A stretch of 64,000 bases of DNA from Euborellia annulipes (GCA_023213315.1 JAKCPI010006266.1:82098-146097); one strand, 5' to 3'; positions 12,129 through 23,479 are shown, numbered from the stretch's first letter. Numbers and translations: made by a program. The notes: a model not told the origin generated them from the letters alone.

Positions 12129-12919
12129 TAAATAAAGAATTATATATATATCATGTGTTGGTCCATGAGGTAATTATGAAAAACATATAACCAAGTATTT
12201 ATTAATTTAAATAAGCGAAAAATGTAGGTACCGCCGGGAGTTGCACCACGGATCTTGTCGATTTACGCTCAACATGCCCTACTGTTGGACCACAGTACGC
12301 ACTCGCTTATTTAAATTATGATAGATCGCTGATTTCAGTCTACTAGAGAAACGCCGCTCAAATCAAGCGTTCAGATTTCTCCGTTACTGAGGCGCGATCT
12401 AGATGGACGTTTTGAGAAATTAACTCAATTATGCAATTAATAAATAAAGAATTATATATATATCATGTGTTGGTCCATGAGGTAATTATGAAAAACATAT
12501 AACCAAGTATTTATTAATTTAAATAAGCGAAAAATGTAGGTACCGCCGGGAGTTGCACCACGGATCTTGTCGATTTACGCTCAACATGCCCTACTGTTGG
12601 ACCACAGTACGCACATAATTACCTCATGGACCAACACATGATATATATATAATTCTTTATTTATTAATTGCATAATTGAGTTAATTTCTCAAAACGTCCA
12701 TCTAGATCGCGCCTCAGTAACGGAGAAATCTGAACGCTTGATTTGAGCGGCGTTTCTCTAGTAGACTGAAATCAGCGATCTATCATAATTTAAATAAGCG
12801 AGTGCGTACTGTGGTCCAACAGTAGGGCATGTTGAGCGTAAATCGACAAGATCCGTGGTGCAACTCCCGGCGGTACCTACATTTTTCGCTTATTTAAATT
12901 AATAAATACTTGGTTATAT
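12129..12919. mobile_element. Compound palindromic insertion with 13-bp TSD
   Basis: The insertion is flanked by a perfect 13-bp direct repeat, GTAGAATATTTAA, at 12116-12128 and 12920-12932. Inside, a unit of about 312 bp occurs as one forward copy, a second truncated forward copy from about 12438, then a reverse-complement copy from 12615. This creates near-identical arms (12184-12489 and 12615-12920) around a 125-nt loop. Each unit carries a tRNA-like segment readable on the minus strand, with an A-box-like TGGTCCAACAGTAGGGC and a B-box-like GGTGCAACTCCC. Tandem-plus-inverted partial copies with a long TSD recall Penelope-type insertions or template-switched SINEs. No protein is encoded. 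Confidence 0.8.
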
Positions 12920-12939
12920 GTAGAATATTTAACTTAATT

Positions 12940-13740
12940 TGCCTGACTTATTTAATTTAAATTGTGATAAAAAAAAATCATTTTTAATATCATAAAAAAT
13001 AATTTTGCTTTGTTCCCTCAAAGAGATCGCATAAAAAAAAAACTATTTGAAAAGACAGGATTTTACTTTGAGATTCGCTGAATCACAAGTAATAATGTCA
13101 AGAACGTCAGAAAATAAAATTTAATATATAATTAAATGCCTTTTTTGTATTCAAAAGAAGGATAAAAGAAAAAAAAAAGTAAAAATAGATTGGGTAATGT
13201 ACAAAGCTCCAATTTTTCATACAATAATTTGAAGTTATTGTGTCGTAATTTGAAAAAAATTACTAACTCACTGTTGAAAAGAAGTGATTATATTTTGATG
13301 GAAAAATAGAGATAGTAGTAGAATAGTTTTGCTCATTAAAATAAAAAAAAAAATAAAAATTTTAAATATTACTATTCAAAGCTAATGCTTTATTATTATG
13401 CTTAGGCTATTATTTTATAATTTATAAAAAAAAAAAAAAAAATGTTATCATATTAATATTGTTCAAATGTTGTACATGATTTTGAATGTGAAGGAATTTT
13501 AGCCAAAAAAATGATAAAGGGACAAGTGGCCATCATAGAGTTTTGTACGATAGGCAACCTAGTTCTCAAAAAAAATAATAAAATAGATATTTTGGTTAAA
13601 ACTCCTCTAGAAGAATATTTCAAATATTATTACGAAAAATATTTTTATGAATATTAAATATCAACTAGCTGGATGGTGATAAAAAAAAGTAAAATGTTGC
13701 TATATAGAAAAACATAATTCAATAGACGATGGCTCATTGA
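12940..13740. other. A+T-rich sequence, no gene seen
   Basis: Poly-A runs near 13425 and 13165. No coding or repeat feature was recognised. Confidence 0.5.
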
Positions 13741-13744
13741 ATTA

Positions 13745-13805
13745 TGAAGTGGTCGGGAGTCAAACCGACGAATACCTATAATGTAAGATGGTGGTCCCTA
13801 TATTT
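13745..13805 (-). repeat. Possible tRNA-like segment
   Basis: On the minus strand a T-arm-like hairpin GTCGG-TTTGACT-CCGAC encloses a B-box-like GGTTTGACTCC. No convincing A box or acceptor stem is visible. It may be an old SINE head. Confidence 0.25.
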
Positions 13806-14425
13806 CTGATAATTGATTTCTTATCTTATAAGAGTATTTATAAATATGTACTATAGTATTTAGTAAAGGACCTAGCTTGGTTAAAACTAGTTTTTACGAT
13901 AATAGTTACGCAATAGTATGAATGTCGAGAATATCAAAATAAAATGGACAAACGTTCATTCCGTCTTATTAGCTAATAATTAGAAGAGTTACTAAAATAA
14001 AAAATTTCATACATGTATTATATTTGAAGCATATTTAAATTTAAATAATTTAAGCTATCACGATTGTTAACATTAGTAATGAAAGATAATTTTGGCGTTA
14101 ATTGTGGTTTATTTTAATTAGTAACTAGTTGATAATACAAAAACTACAAAAAATAACAACGTTTCTATCGCTATTTGAAAAGTGGAAGTACCAAAGGCGG
14201 TAAGAGCCAAAATTAAGGTCCCGTGATAAAAATATTTAAGAACAGAAAAGTTACATCTTTTAACGCCCCTCCCCCCCCAAATTTTGATAGGCACATATAC
14301 CCTCCCTCAGGACATGCACTACATACATTTGCAGTATATACTACATTTCTATCAGATAATCTCAAAACTCAAAAAATGGCACATACCCCCTTTATACATC
14401 CACGATTCATTTCTGCAGCTCTAAT

Positions 14426-14505
14426 CAGGTGATGTAGCTTTTCAAAGTGAATACATCACCTGATGATGGTTGAATAAATAGTGGCCGAAGCGTTATTTTC
14501 GAAAT
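14426..14505 (+). repeat. Hairpin plus hammerhead-like motif
   Basis: CAGGTGATGTA is inverted as TACATCACCTG 15 bp later, and this runs straight into CTGATGATGG...GGCCGAAGCG. That is the CTGANGA-stem-GAA order seen in the other dispersed motifs, here with GAAG instead of GAAA. Confidence 0.35.
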
Positions 14506-14581
14506 AAATTTGTAAACTAAAACATTTTAATGTTTTTTATTATTAATATTTAAATTTGATCAATTTTGTTTATAATTTCAG

Positions 14582-14748
14582 GTCTTGACGGGAAACGGAG
14601 GTCATTTAGATCCAGTCTGTATTTATTAATAATTAAATTGGTTGGTAGCGGATTCAATAGAAATGAATTTTTGTCGTATGAGAAGGTTGAGAACCCCGGA
14701 CCTTTAGCACAAGAAGGAAAAACTGTACCACTGTTATACAACCCAAGG
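14582..14748 (+). CDS. Candidate internal exon, unknown product
   Basis: A 167-nt open stretch follows a plausible acceptor (TTTTGTTTATAATTTCAG) and ends at a plausible donor (AAGG|GTAATT). Read with one nucleotide taken from a previous exon, it codes 'LDGKRRSFRSS', a short hydrophobic run 'LYLLIIKLV', then 'YEKVENPGPLAQEGKTVP'. It is more G+C-rich than its surroundings and looks protein-like. The PGPLAQEGKTV part faintly recalls the stem segment of GalNAc-transferases, but I cannot assign a family. Against the exon reading, a perfect 15-bp direct repeat (AATTTGATCAATTTT) flanks it at 14552-14566 and 14751-14765, as if the segment had been inserted. Confidence 0.35.
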
Positions 14749-15154
14749 GTAATTTGATCAATTTTTCGAAGTCTAATTAATTATTTATTAAACCTAAACA
14801 AAAGAAAGCACTTATCCAATTTATTTTGAGAAGCATGAACATAATTCGAATAGCTTGGAAGCCGTATCAGACCAACACCTGAGACTCCAGTCAATCATTC
14901 TCGCCCTCGAAAAACAAGTCATAATAAAGAAATAAATAATCACTGAATAGCTAAGGAAAAATAAAATAGATCTCTTTATTGGAAAACTGTAAAAATATAG
15001 AAAACAAACAAGAATATTAAAAGTAAAGTATTAATAGAAAAGAAGTGACGAAAACTCATCTTTTCTCCTATAGAAAGCATTTTTTTTTTGTTCTAGAATC
15101 GAATTTCGTAAACACCATTTTGAAGAATGATCTACTATTTTTTTTCTCTTAAAG

Positions 15155-15291
15155 AGATTATGTTTTGTTGTGGACTTGTTTTCAAGACGAAGCCCCCCTG
15201 CAGCGAAACGTCATCGAAGACCTTGAATTGCGACGACCCACCGCCCCCTGCCCTCTTCCTCTGGCTTCTTGACAGTCAATCAATCTGTCAG
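15155..15291 (+). other. Weak exon-like stretch
   Basis: It follows a good polypyrimidine acceptor (TTTTTTTTCTCTTAAAG) and ends at CTGTCAG|GTACAT. It is open for 45 codons in one frame and unusually G+C-rich. It also contains CAAGACG...GCGAAACGTC, which resembles the GAAACGT motif of the foldbacks near 16 and 33 kb, so it may be repeat-derived. Its open frame does not continue in phase from the 14582-14748 candidate. Confidence 0.2.
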
Positions 15292-15398
15292 GTACATAAT
15301 ACCTGATTAAATTTAAAATCTTTTACATTTTTCATACGAATAATTAGTTATCAGTTCGAGACAGCGATGATGAAGAGAACAAATTTAAAATGGCCGTG

Positions 15399-15431
<33 letters not shown>

Positions 15432-15625
15432 CAGTATTTGTTAATATTGCGTAAATATTTAATTAATTTTAAAAATAAAAAATGTAAAGAATAAATATTT
15501 ATTAGAAAAAAAAGTGAATGGGGAATTCAAAAATAGAAAATTAAACAATTGAAGAATCATTTTGCTCTAGATAGTTAGTCCTTATTTTAACGAGAATAAA
15601 ATGTTTTTGAATAGGCCTATCATCG

Positions 15626-15880
15626 CAAGGGCGGATCCAGAGGTGTTTCTCGGGGGGGGGGGGAATCTGGTGTGACTGGTCGCACAGCACACAATTTTTT
15701 CTTAATTTCGGTAATTTAAAGGCGCATTCTGTATTTGTTTGCCATAATATAAATATAAATCAAATTTTTAAGTATTAATTTTTAAAATTTTACATTCAAA
15801 ATACATTTTTTTTTCTCGAAAAAAAAAGTATTTGTTTCAAATCTCAGGGGGGGGGGGTAAGTACCCCTTTGCCCCCCTTG
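15626..15880 (+). mobile_element. CAAGGGCGGATCC hAT-like MITE
   Basis: It starts CAAGGGCGGATCCAGAGG and ends CCCCCCTTG, flanked by a perfect 8-bp duplication TATCATCG (15618-15625 and 15881-15888). The 8-bp TSD is typical of hAT transposons. Compared with the copy at 53129-53385 it lacks the last part of the right end, consistent with a collapse between repeated CCTTGTAT words. Its interior contains half of the A-element hairpin (TCTGGTGTGACTGGTCGCAC). Poly-G runs sit just inside both ends. Confidence 0.75.
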
Positions 15881-15909
15881 TATCATCGTAATATTTATCA
15901 CGAATGGGT

Positions 15910-16180
15910 TTATTAAAGCCTTTGTGGTTTGTATTATTATTATTATTATTATTATGGGACTTTTTAATTAAAGACCACATTTTTGTTACTAATTATTTAT
16001 TAAAAATATTAATACTGTACAACCTTTCGACTGCTTATTCTGCAGTGATTTTCAAGTACTGTGCATTTGCTTTGACTAATGTAAGTTCGGAGCAAGGACA
16101 CAGTCGAAACGTTGTACAGTATTTATATTTTTAATAAATAATTAATAACAAAAATGTGGTCTATAATTAAAAAGTCACGT
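15910..16180. repeat. Foldback element, copy 1
   Basis: The arms GACTTTTTAATTAAAGACCA and TGGTCTATAATTAAAAAGTC continue inward through TTTATTAAAAATAT to a centre containing CAGTCGAAACGTTGTACAG and its mirror. A second copy is at about 33181-33452. A (TTA)n tract lies next to the left arm. The 76-codon frame from 15904 is not a gene. Confidence 0.7.
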
Positions 16181-16199
16181 ATATTTAAGCCATCCACTG

Positions 16200-17125
16200 G
16201 TATTAGAAAAATATGTATACTCTGATTCTATGAAATGTCACTAATTAATTTCGTAACCAATCACACTAAGCAAGACCCCACCTCGATTCACTGCTTTCCT
16301 AAAGTTAACTCACTGTCAGTATAATTTTAAAAAAATATAGGGCAAGAGAAAGTAAAAAATTCAAAACTTTTCCAGAAAATGAAGAAAAAATAAACCCTTC
16401 ATTCAGTCCAAAAATCTTTATTCGCACTCTGTCGAGTTTTTAGTGATTCAAAATCAAGACAAACGCCCCTGAATGTTAAGGAGGCAAAGAAATAAATTTT
16501 TTTAACAGATGGATGTCGATTAGCCCTCGAAACGGTCGATAATATGTGAATAAAGAAATTTGTGTTAAACGAAGTGATTATTCGCTGATTGATTTATGAC
16601 CTTGCTCCACATCTTCTTTATTTTAGAACCTAATATATACAACAAAAAATTATTTCTTTCTATTACCTAGCGTCATGAATCTCGTTGAAGACAATGAAAC
16701 AAACGTTGTTATAAACAGTAGCAGATTTTACCGACAAAAATTTGAATTTTTTTTTTTAAGAAGGAAGGAAGTGTGAAAATAAACACCTATCTACCATTGG
16801 ATTGAGTCTTATTTTTTAAATCAATAATTCTAGTACTACCAATTACTATAATTATTTAATTGAAATAATTAAAAGAAAAAAAAAACGAGAATATTTATAA
16901 ATCAATAGGCCCGTTATGAAATAGTGAAAACAATAACAAAAAAAAAAATAAATCAAGAATATCTTTGTTGTAGTTTTTGTTGTACTTACGAAAAGAAGTG
17001 ACAAGAGATCAATATATATTTGAGGTAAAACGCTTACCTGAAACAAAAAGAAGAAATATATTAGTATCAATATTATATTTTTATTTAAAAGAAAGAGAAG
17101 AAAAATTTCTTAATAGTTGTAAAAG
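16200..17125. other. A+T-rich sequence, no gene seen
   Basis: No feature is supported. The hydrophobic 72-codon minus-strand frame at 16852-17070 is poly-T-driven. Confidence 0.5.
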
Positions 17126-17131
17126 ATAAAA

Positions 17132-18514
17132 ATCTGGTGTGACTGGCGCACCTTCGGTAATCGAAAGTTGTGTTCTGTGCTTGTCACACCAGATTTTTCG
17201 TGTCGACATATATTTAGTTTCCGACGATATATTAGAATTCAAGGTGTAAAATGTATTAGTATGGGAAAATATTATTTATATTTTGTTACCATGGCAACCA
17301 TTTCTCCTACCTAGCCTTCCTATGAAGTACAAGTGTAAAGTGGTCTTCAGAATATTTCAATGGCAAAATGAGAATGTAGATTTTAAAGATCATGTAAAAA
17401 ATAATTGATTTAAGAATTTTAATTGATTTAAATTTAATTAATGGAGCGAATTTTGAGAAAATCGGAAAAAACTGAAAAAGTACATCAATAAAGTACTAGT
17501 ACTTTATTGCCGATTTTGATCAAAAGCTTATTTTTACGCCCTAGGTGGGTGTCTAACTTATATAGGCGTAGCCACGGGGGTGGGGGTTTGGGGGTTCAAA
17601 CCCCCCCATTGGACCCAAGCCAGGACTAGATAGTTAAGCTCTATAATGCAAAATACTTTTTCTCTCTATATATTTCATATATAGTGTAAGAGAAAGTAAA
17701 ATATAATAATTTTCTCTAGCTTAAAAAAAAAAAAAAAAAAAATTAAATAAAACGCAAAAAATTCGAGAAAATTCAGAATTTTCCCATTGAAAAGAATTGA
17801 TTTTTGTTATGCTTTATAAAAAATTAAAGCCGCTTAAAATTGATTAAGTCTCGCAAATGAAAAATAATAAAAATTATTATATAAATAAATTTTTTATTTT
17901 TTTTCTTAAAGAGGTCTGAGATAGGAGTCTGGTCAAGAGAAACACATAGAGGGACACCCCGGTATTCTAGGCCCATATACATAAAATTAAGAGATTTGCA
18001 TTATTTATTGCCTGATATGAGTTGATTGAAAAATTGCGGCACTTAATTAAGAAAGGGCGGGCCCGAGCCACCTCGAGGGGGGTCCAGGGGGGGGGCGAAG
18101 CGAAGTTGGGGTAAGTGGCTAGTCATATATTTCATTAGACGCCCTATACTGCCCTATTAGTCGGGGTGGGGGGGGGGGGAGAAATAATCCTAAACCCCCC
18201 CCCCCCCCCCCCCCCCATCAAAAAACCCCTCTGGCTACGCCTATGCCAACTTATATATAAAATTTCAACCTCCTAACTCAATTCCTTCATGCTTAAAATT
18301 GAACACACACTGACAGACAGACCATGTCGCAAAAACCACTTTTATTTTCTCTTACCCTATATATGAAATATATAGAGAGGGAAAGTATTTTTTGAATTCA
18401 GGGGATCTCAAAACCTCAAAATCTCGACATCGAATTTTTGACATGAAACCAATACTCTCTCTATATATAAGCTTATGTATATTAACATCTACATATAGGT
18501 AATAGAAAGTATTA
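17132..18514 (+). mobile_element. A element split by an hAT-like MITE
   Basis: The left part (17132-17562) has the terminal hairpin (TCTGGTGTGAC...GTCACACCAGA), the palindromic X-box GTTACCATGGCAAC at 17285-17298 and the 'gtactagtactttat' block. The right part (18248-18514) resumes at 'tataaaatttcaacc' and runs through CAGACAGACCATGTCGC to the tail. The 17563-18247 element separates them. The right part also contains a short extra copy of the element's own terminal hairpin near 18348-18390. Confidence 0.85.
17563..18247 (+). mobile_element. TAGGCGTAGCC hAT-like MITE, full length
   Basis: The ends TAGGCGTAGCC and GGCTACGCCTATG are inverse. The direct 8-bp duplication AACTTATA (17555-17562 and 18248-18255) belongs to the A element it entered. 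Joining the flanks restores the A-element sequence. It contains poly-C and poly-G runs, a poly-A tract and the segment GGCGGGCCCGAGCCACCTCG shared with 58.2 kb. An 8-bp TSD points to hAT. No protein is encoded. Confidence 0.85.
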
Positions 18515-18519
18515 AATAG

Positions 18520-19025
18520 AAATAGTGATGGCTTGAGAAATAATAGATAATAATCATAGAATAAGTAAACAAAACATCTCATATGAAGGTAAGCTAACGG
18601 TTACTTTTTAATGGGGAAAATTATTTATTTATATAACATTCATCTCCTTTGAAGGGGAAATTATACATTCGTCAACCTGCATTTCAAAGAGTTAGAAATA
18701 GTCTGGAATTAAATAAAAAGTAATTTTCTCTTTCAAGCAATTTCATTTTAAGCTTGTCTCTCTTTATCAAGAGAGTTTCTTCTAGTTTTCTAATTAAGTA
18801 AAATTCTTTAAATTTTCTTACAAACCAAAAAATTAAGTTGATGATTAATAGTAAGTAATTGGTTGTTAAACAAGATTTAACTGGACCAGGAATAAGTGTG
18901 CTCTACGGAACTCGAAATATGAAAGAACGACGGGAAAATAAATATTGATATTATGTTTTATGTTATTAAAGAGTTAAAATGACCTTGACTGCCGAAATAT
19001 TAAATTTAAAGAAATGTATCCAAAA
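18520..19025. other. A+T-rich sequence, no gene seen
   Basis: A segment at 18612-18660 ('tttatttata...aacattcatctc') is shared with about 1183-1210, suggesting a common unnamed repeat. Nothing else was recognised. Confidence 0.45.
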
Positions 19026-19030
19026 GATTC

Positions 19031-19124
19031 TCTATCAAATGAAAATCCCAATACAAGAAAACGTTTCGGTCTTAACTAATTAAAGCCGAAATGTTTCCTT
19101 GTAATGAGATTTTCATTTGATAGA
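19031..19124. repeat. Inverted repeat with GAAACGT ends
   Basis: The arms of about 39 bp begin TCTATCAAATGAAAATC and run to GTTTCGG. They flank a 16-bp spacer with about five mismatches. The inner ends carry CGTTTCGG and CCGAAATG, as in the hammerhead-like repeats. Confidence 0.65.
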
Positions 19125-19129
19125 GGCTA

Positions 19130-20390
19130 TCGTGTTTGGCTGACATCCTCTCTTCCTATGTATTAATATAATCATTGGACAGCCACTTCTCTCATTGATA
19201 ACATTAAATAAGTTTGTGTTTGGTTGGTGGAAGAAAGAAGGAAAATATCTTTGTGATACGTTCCCAATTACTCCAGACTAAATTGTTCATTTCTAAGAAG
19301 AGAGGCAACCTCGCGTGTGAGATGCTCTGGGGTCATCAATCGAAAAATATATAAGTGAATTGGTATTTGATATGTCTATCTCCAAGCAACTAATTTACTC
19401 CCTCAATTTTAATAACATAACTCTGAAATCCTAATTTATAGATATACCATATAAATTCACATTGTGAACTTGCTTTAACTTACTACCCTAAAAGGCTCTT
19501 GCTTTATTTTTATTTTTAATTGATTTAAATTATAAAATAAACATTCTTATTGATCTATAATTGGGGAAATAAAAGAAGTTGAAAAATATATAAATTATGT
19601 GGACATAACTAAGAAAAACAAAGGAGGTTTGACGCCGCGAATCCCTTTGCGGGTATCTTCCTATATGGAATTAATTGATAATTCCAAAAGCGATTATATC
19701 GCTTAAGAAGCCATATATAGTAACTTGGATCTCTTAGATGTTAAGTTTTAAGGTAGGTTCGTTCAGTTTTCAACTAACTATTGCTTCTTCTCTCCGGTTA
19801 TTTAAATGAACTCGATGACAACAAACAAGTTAAACGTGGAAACCGCGGGCAATCAAGGTAAGCAAGGTCAAAATTGCAAGAACTGAAAGAGGGAATGCGG
19901 CGGCAACAGAAGAACAGCAGCCATAGATGCAAGTCCTTTCTATCTGGTTGATGTATAAAAACTGATCGCCATCTTGGAATTTTTAGAAAAAAATAAATAA
20001 ATAAGTCAATAAGTAAAAACTATTTCCAATTCGAGACAAGTTAATTAATTCTTCATACAGAACTATAGAACTATAAATATAAAATCACAAAAAAATAAGG
20101 AATATCTCTCTGAGATGAGCAAATAATAAAAGATCTCTAGAGAAGAGCAAGTTTATTAACAAGTTTGATAAAAAGAGAATGTGTTTGGTTAAAATATTTA
20201 AACATAATCACCCCCATCCCTCCTCTTGTTGAGGCCAAGAGAAATAACTATTGACATGATAATCTTAAAAATCAAGGGATTCTAGTATTTTGATTAGTTC
20301 ATGTAGGTATATCGTTACTATTAGCCTAATAATTATTTACTTTTGATCCAAGATACCGGATGGCCTATCTAAAAAAAATGGGGGGATGGG
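19130..20390. other. A+T-rich sequence, no gene seen
   Basis: No coding or repeat feature was recognised. A somewhat G+C-richer tract at about 19800-19930 has no convincing open frame. Confidence 0.45.
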
Positions 20391-20394
20391 ACCA

Positions 20395-20568
20395 TTTCTT
20401 TCCTTTTTAATTGGTTTTTTGTGTGTGTTTTCTATTTTTTTTGTTTTTTTGTGTTTTTTTTGTTATTATTTTTATATTTTTTATATTTATGATATTATTT
20501 TTTTTTTTTATTTTTTTTTTTTTGAAGGGGAATAAAAAAAAAGAAAAAAAATTAAAAAAAAAGAAAAA
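20395..20568. repeat. T-rich then A-rich low-complexity tract
   Basis: About 120 bp of T-dominated sequence (TTTTTGTGTTTTTT words) is followed by A-dominated AAAAAGAAAAAAA. The two halves could partly pair. It directly precedes an A-element fragment. Confidence 0.7.
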
Positions 20569-20571
20569 ATG

Positions 20572-20818
20572 TTGGGCCTAACTAAAATATAAAATTTCAA
20601 CCTCCTAGCTCTTTTTGTTCTTGAGATATTTTGTTCACAGACAGACACACAGACACACAGACAGACAGACAGACCATGTCGCGAAAACCACTTTTTTGGA
20701 TTCAGGGGACCTCAAAACGTGTATATCCATCAAAATCTCGACATCGAATTTTTGACATGAATCCAATACTTTCTCTCTCTATATATTAACATATATACAG
20801 AGGTAAGAGAAAGTAAAA
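20572..20818 (+). mobile_element. A element, 3' half
   Basis: It has 'aaaatttcaacctcctagct', repeated ACAGACAGAC, ACCATGTCGCGAAAACCAC and the 'tcgacatcgaatttttgac' block, and ends in GGTAAGAGAAAGTAAAA. It is one of the least diverged 3' halves. In place of 'caattccttcatg' it has TTGTTCTTGAGATATTTTG, a variant shared with the copies near 38.3, 42.3 and 62.5 kb, so there are two subfamilies. Confidence 0.85.
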
Positions 20819-20824
20819 ATGTGA

Positions 20825-21640
20825 AAGGTAATTGAACAACACATCCCGATGATATATAACAAATAAATTATGGATTATCATTTTTTGACTAGTTGGTCAC
20901 TTTTCTATAAAATTACGTTCGTAAGTAATAAATAATTCTTCTTTTATGCTATCATTGAACCTGTCTATTTTATTATTTTCTTATTCTTCTCACATTTGAG
21001 AGTATTGAGTATGATTGATATCAATAGAAATTGAATTAGAAATGCAAAAAAGACCATATCTCTTTAGCCAACTGTGTGGTGATATTCAGGTGTAATCGAT
21101 TCGTTGTGGATGATTAAAATAAAATGAGAAGATTTATGTGTTGCCTATATTCAAAAGCAAAGATGATGATTCCATTTGGATTATAAATTATAGAAATAAT
21201 AGGAAGTTTTAATTTATAGCTTTCCAATGCCGATATGTGAATACATAAGTGTAATATAGCATTGTCAATAATTTTAACAATTAAAATAATTGATCATGTT
21301 TTGATGTCATAACGTCGCTGGTTATATATTACGAATGTTTAACTGCGGTACAATTAAATTAAAAAAAAAAATAGATGTGTTCTGAATTAATTCAAATGAG
21401 TAAAAACGAGAATAAATCTTAGAGATAAATGTAATTAAATTTATATTAAAAGCAAAAAGACATGTATAAAATACGAAATAATAAAATGAACATTAAAATT
21501 TTTTTTAATCGAATAAAAATATTCTATTTAAATGTTTACTTTTTTTATTTTTAAGTGTTTAAGAGAAAAATAATGAAAGTAAAAATTCAAATAAATGAAA
21601 TCGCGTAAAGAATATTTATTTATTCTTGTCCACTTCAAAG
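20825..21640. other. A+T-rich sequence, no gene seen
   Basis: No feature is supported beyond short poly-A/T runs. Confidence 0.5.
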
Positions 21641-21650
21641 TCAACCTTGG

Positions 21651-22072
21651 CAGTGTTTTCCAAACTGTGAGGGCGCCTCCCTAGGAAGGACTAGTCTAAG
21701 GGGAGGCGCGAGTATTAGCCACAGTGAGCAATTTTCCAAATTATTACTAAAGTTTTTTATAAATAAAATAATAAATAAGAATAAATAAAAAATATTTTTA
21801 TCAAGTTTGAATAGAAAGTGGTGTAGGTTTTACGTGAAACATAATTATAAATAAACATTTTTAATATATGTCAGGTTTCACAGGTTTTCGAATGATAGAA
21901 ACATTTAGAATTCTAACTCAATATATTGTATTTATTATATAATAAATTTTTTATATCAATAAATAAAAATTTTTGTTTGTATTATTTTATAAAATGGGAA
22001 AGGGGGGGGGGAAGGCGTCATGCGATTAAATATTTTTAAGGGGGCGCGGTAACGTAAGTTTGGAACCCACTG
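21651..22072 (+). mobile_element. CAGTGGTTTTCAAACT hAT-like MITE, copy 1
   Basis: The ends CAGTGTTTTCCAAACTGTG and AGTTTGGAACCCACTG are inverse and match the widespread hAT terminus CAGNGGTTCTCAAACT. The interior (GGCGC-rich block, 'aaaatatttttatcaa', 'tttacgtgaaac') matches 34849-35208 in the opposite orientation. No clean 8-bp duplication is visible here. It is non-coding. Confidence 0.75.
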
Positions 22073-22079
22073 GCATATG

Positions 22080-22995
22080 GTATAAAAATTATGTTTATGT
22101 TATGAAACATTTTAGAAATTTTGTTTATTATACAGAGTGAAATTATATATTCATAGATCTTGGTAAAGCAGGAGCTACACGATGCGATGAAATCCTTTTA
22201 TTCGAACGATACGTGTAACTATCATGTGTACAACGTTGATTAGCGAATTATATTATAAGTGAAACATTCTCCAGGAAACATTTGCCGGATTATCTGATGC
22301 AATGATCTGTTACAGCCAACGAAGAGAGCAGGGGGATAAAATTTTAAGTAAAAGAGGTGGACACTAAAAATCAGCTCAAAAAAATAAATTGAACAAAGCT
22401 TCAAAAAAATGAGTTATAAAATTTTAAGACAGCAACCTAGTTGTCAAAAAAATATGTGATTAGAGATTGTAAGGAACTTAGGGAAGTGCAAGTTAAAAAA
22501 TAAAATATCCAACAGAAAAAAACTTTAGCTAAGAGAGAATATGGTGAACTCCCATGGTCCACTCCCACTCCAAAAAAAAAAAGTCCAGGACTTTAAGGCG
22601 ATTTTGTAGATGGAGGGGTCCCTAAAAAAAAAAAAACAACAACAACAGATGATTCGATATATTTAAGAAAAATATATCTAAACGATGGTGGTTTAAAATA
22701 TGTATTCTATAATCTCTAAAGAATCTTAATCTTAATTCTTTTATAAATAAAAAATTCGACTATTTTGAAATGAAGGTTATTGGTTTGGGAGAAATGAACT
22801 CAGGAGGCCTATTTTAAAATGAGTAATTGAAAAAGAAAAAGAATGTAGGTATATATAAATAATCTCTTTGTCCTTGAAAATATTTCATCATTCGATTTGG
22901 ACCAGTGAAATATTGAAAAACAATATCGAGGATGCTAGAAAAATTTAAAATTTTAATGAACCTTTTAACTAATCAAAGCTTTGAAGAACTCAAAA
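22080..22995. other. A+T-rich sequence, no gene seen
   Basis: Poly-A runs near 22575 and 22630. No gene recognised. Confidence 0.5.
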
Positions 22996-23001
22996 TAAAA
23001 A

Positions 23002-23092
23002 ACATGTATATCCATCAAAATCTCGACATCGAATTTTTGACATGATCGCAATACTTTCTCTCAAAATAATATAGGGTAAGAGAAAGTAAAAA
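23002..23092 (+). mobile_element. A element, 3' terminal fragment
   Basis: It retains only 'tatatccatcaaaatctcga', the ATCGAATTTTTGACATGATC variant and the GGTAAGAGAAAGTAAAA end. Confidence 0.8.
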
Positions 23093-23107
23093 AATGTTAT
23101 TTAATGG

Positions 23108-23475
23108 CTGATAATATACTGAGGAAAGAAATGGAAATTCTGGCAGTCAAAAATAAAACACTCTCAATTCCCTTTAAATGTACAGTGAGGTAGGGACAAT
23201 ATTAAGTCCCACTCATGCGTTTTCTGCTTGTGATTATTTCATTGTTTTTATAAGAGAAAATGAAAATCTTTATTGGAAATTTTCGAGGTTTGAATCATAA
23301 AAGTTTCCATTTAAAAATATATATAATTTTTTTAAAAACAATGAAATAATCATATATAGAAAAGGCATGGGTGGGATTTAATGTTTACTGAAGATGGGTG
23401 AATAAATTTTACCCGAAACGTCAGTACATTTATAGGAAATTGAGAGTGTTTTATTTTTGGCTCCCTGCATTTCAA
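23108..23475. repeat. Inverted repeat split by a MITE
   Basis: The outer arms are 'ctggcagtcaaaaataaaac' with 'actctcaatt' on the left and the inverse on the right (23395-23475). Between them sits a CAGTGAGGG MITE. The right arm starts with TACTGAAGATGGGT...ACCCGAAACGTCAGTA. That is the hammerhead-like order with TACTGA/TCAGTA as closing stem. Confidence 0.6.
23183..23386. mobile_element. CAGTGAGGG MITE, copy 2
   Basis: It begins TACAGTGAGG and matches the 10680-10889 copy along its length ('attaagtccca', 'atgcgttttctgcttgtgat', 'aaaacaatgaaataatcat'). The right terminus has lost the last 15 bp or so, so only the left TA is visible. Confidence 0.75.
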
Positions 23476-23479
23476 TATC

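Noticed and set aside
14550..14741. Minus-strand 63-codon frame over the exon candidate
   Set aside because: Splice-like signals and amino-acid composition favour the plus strand.
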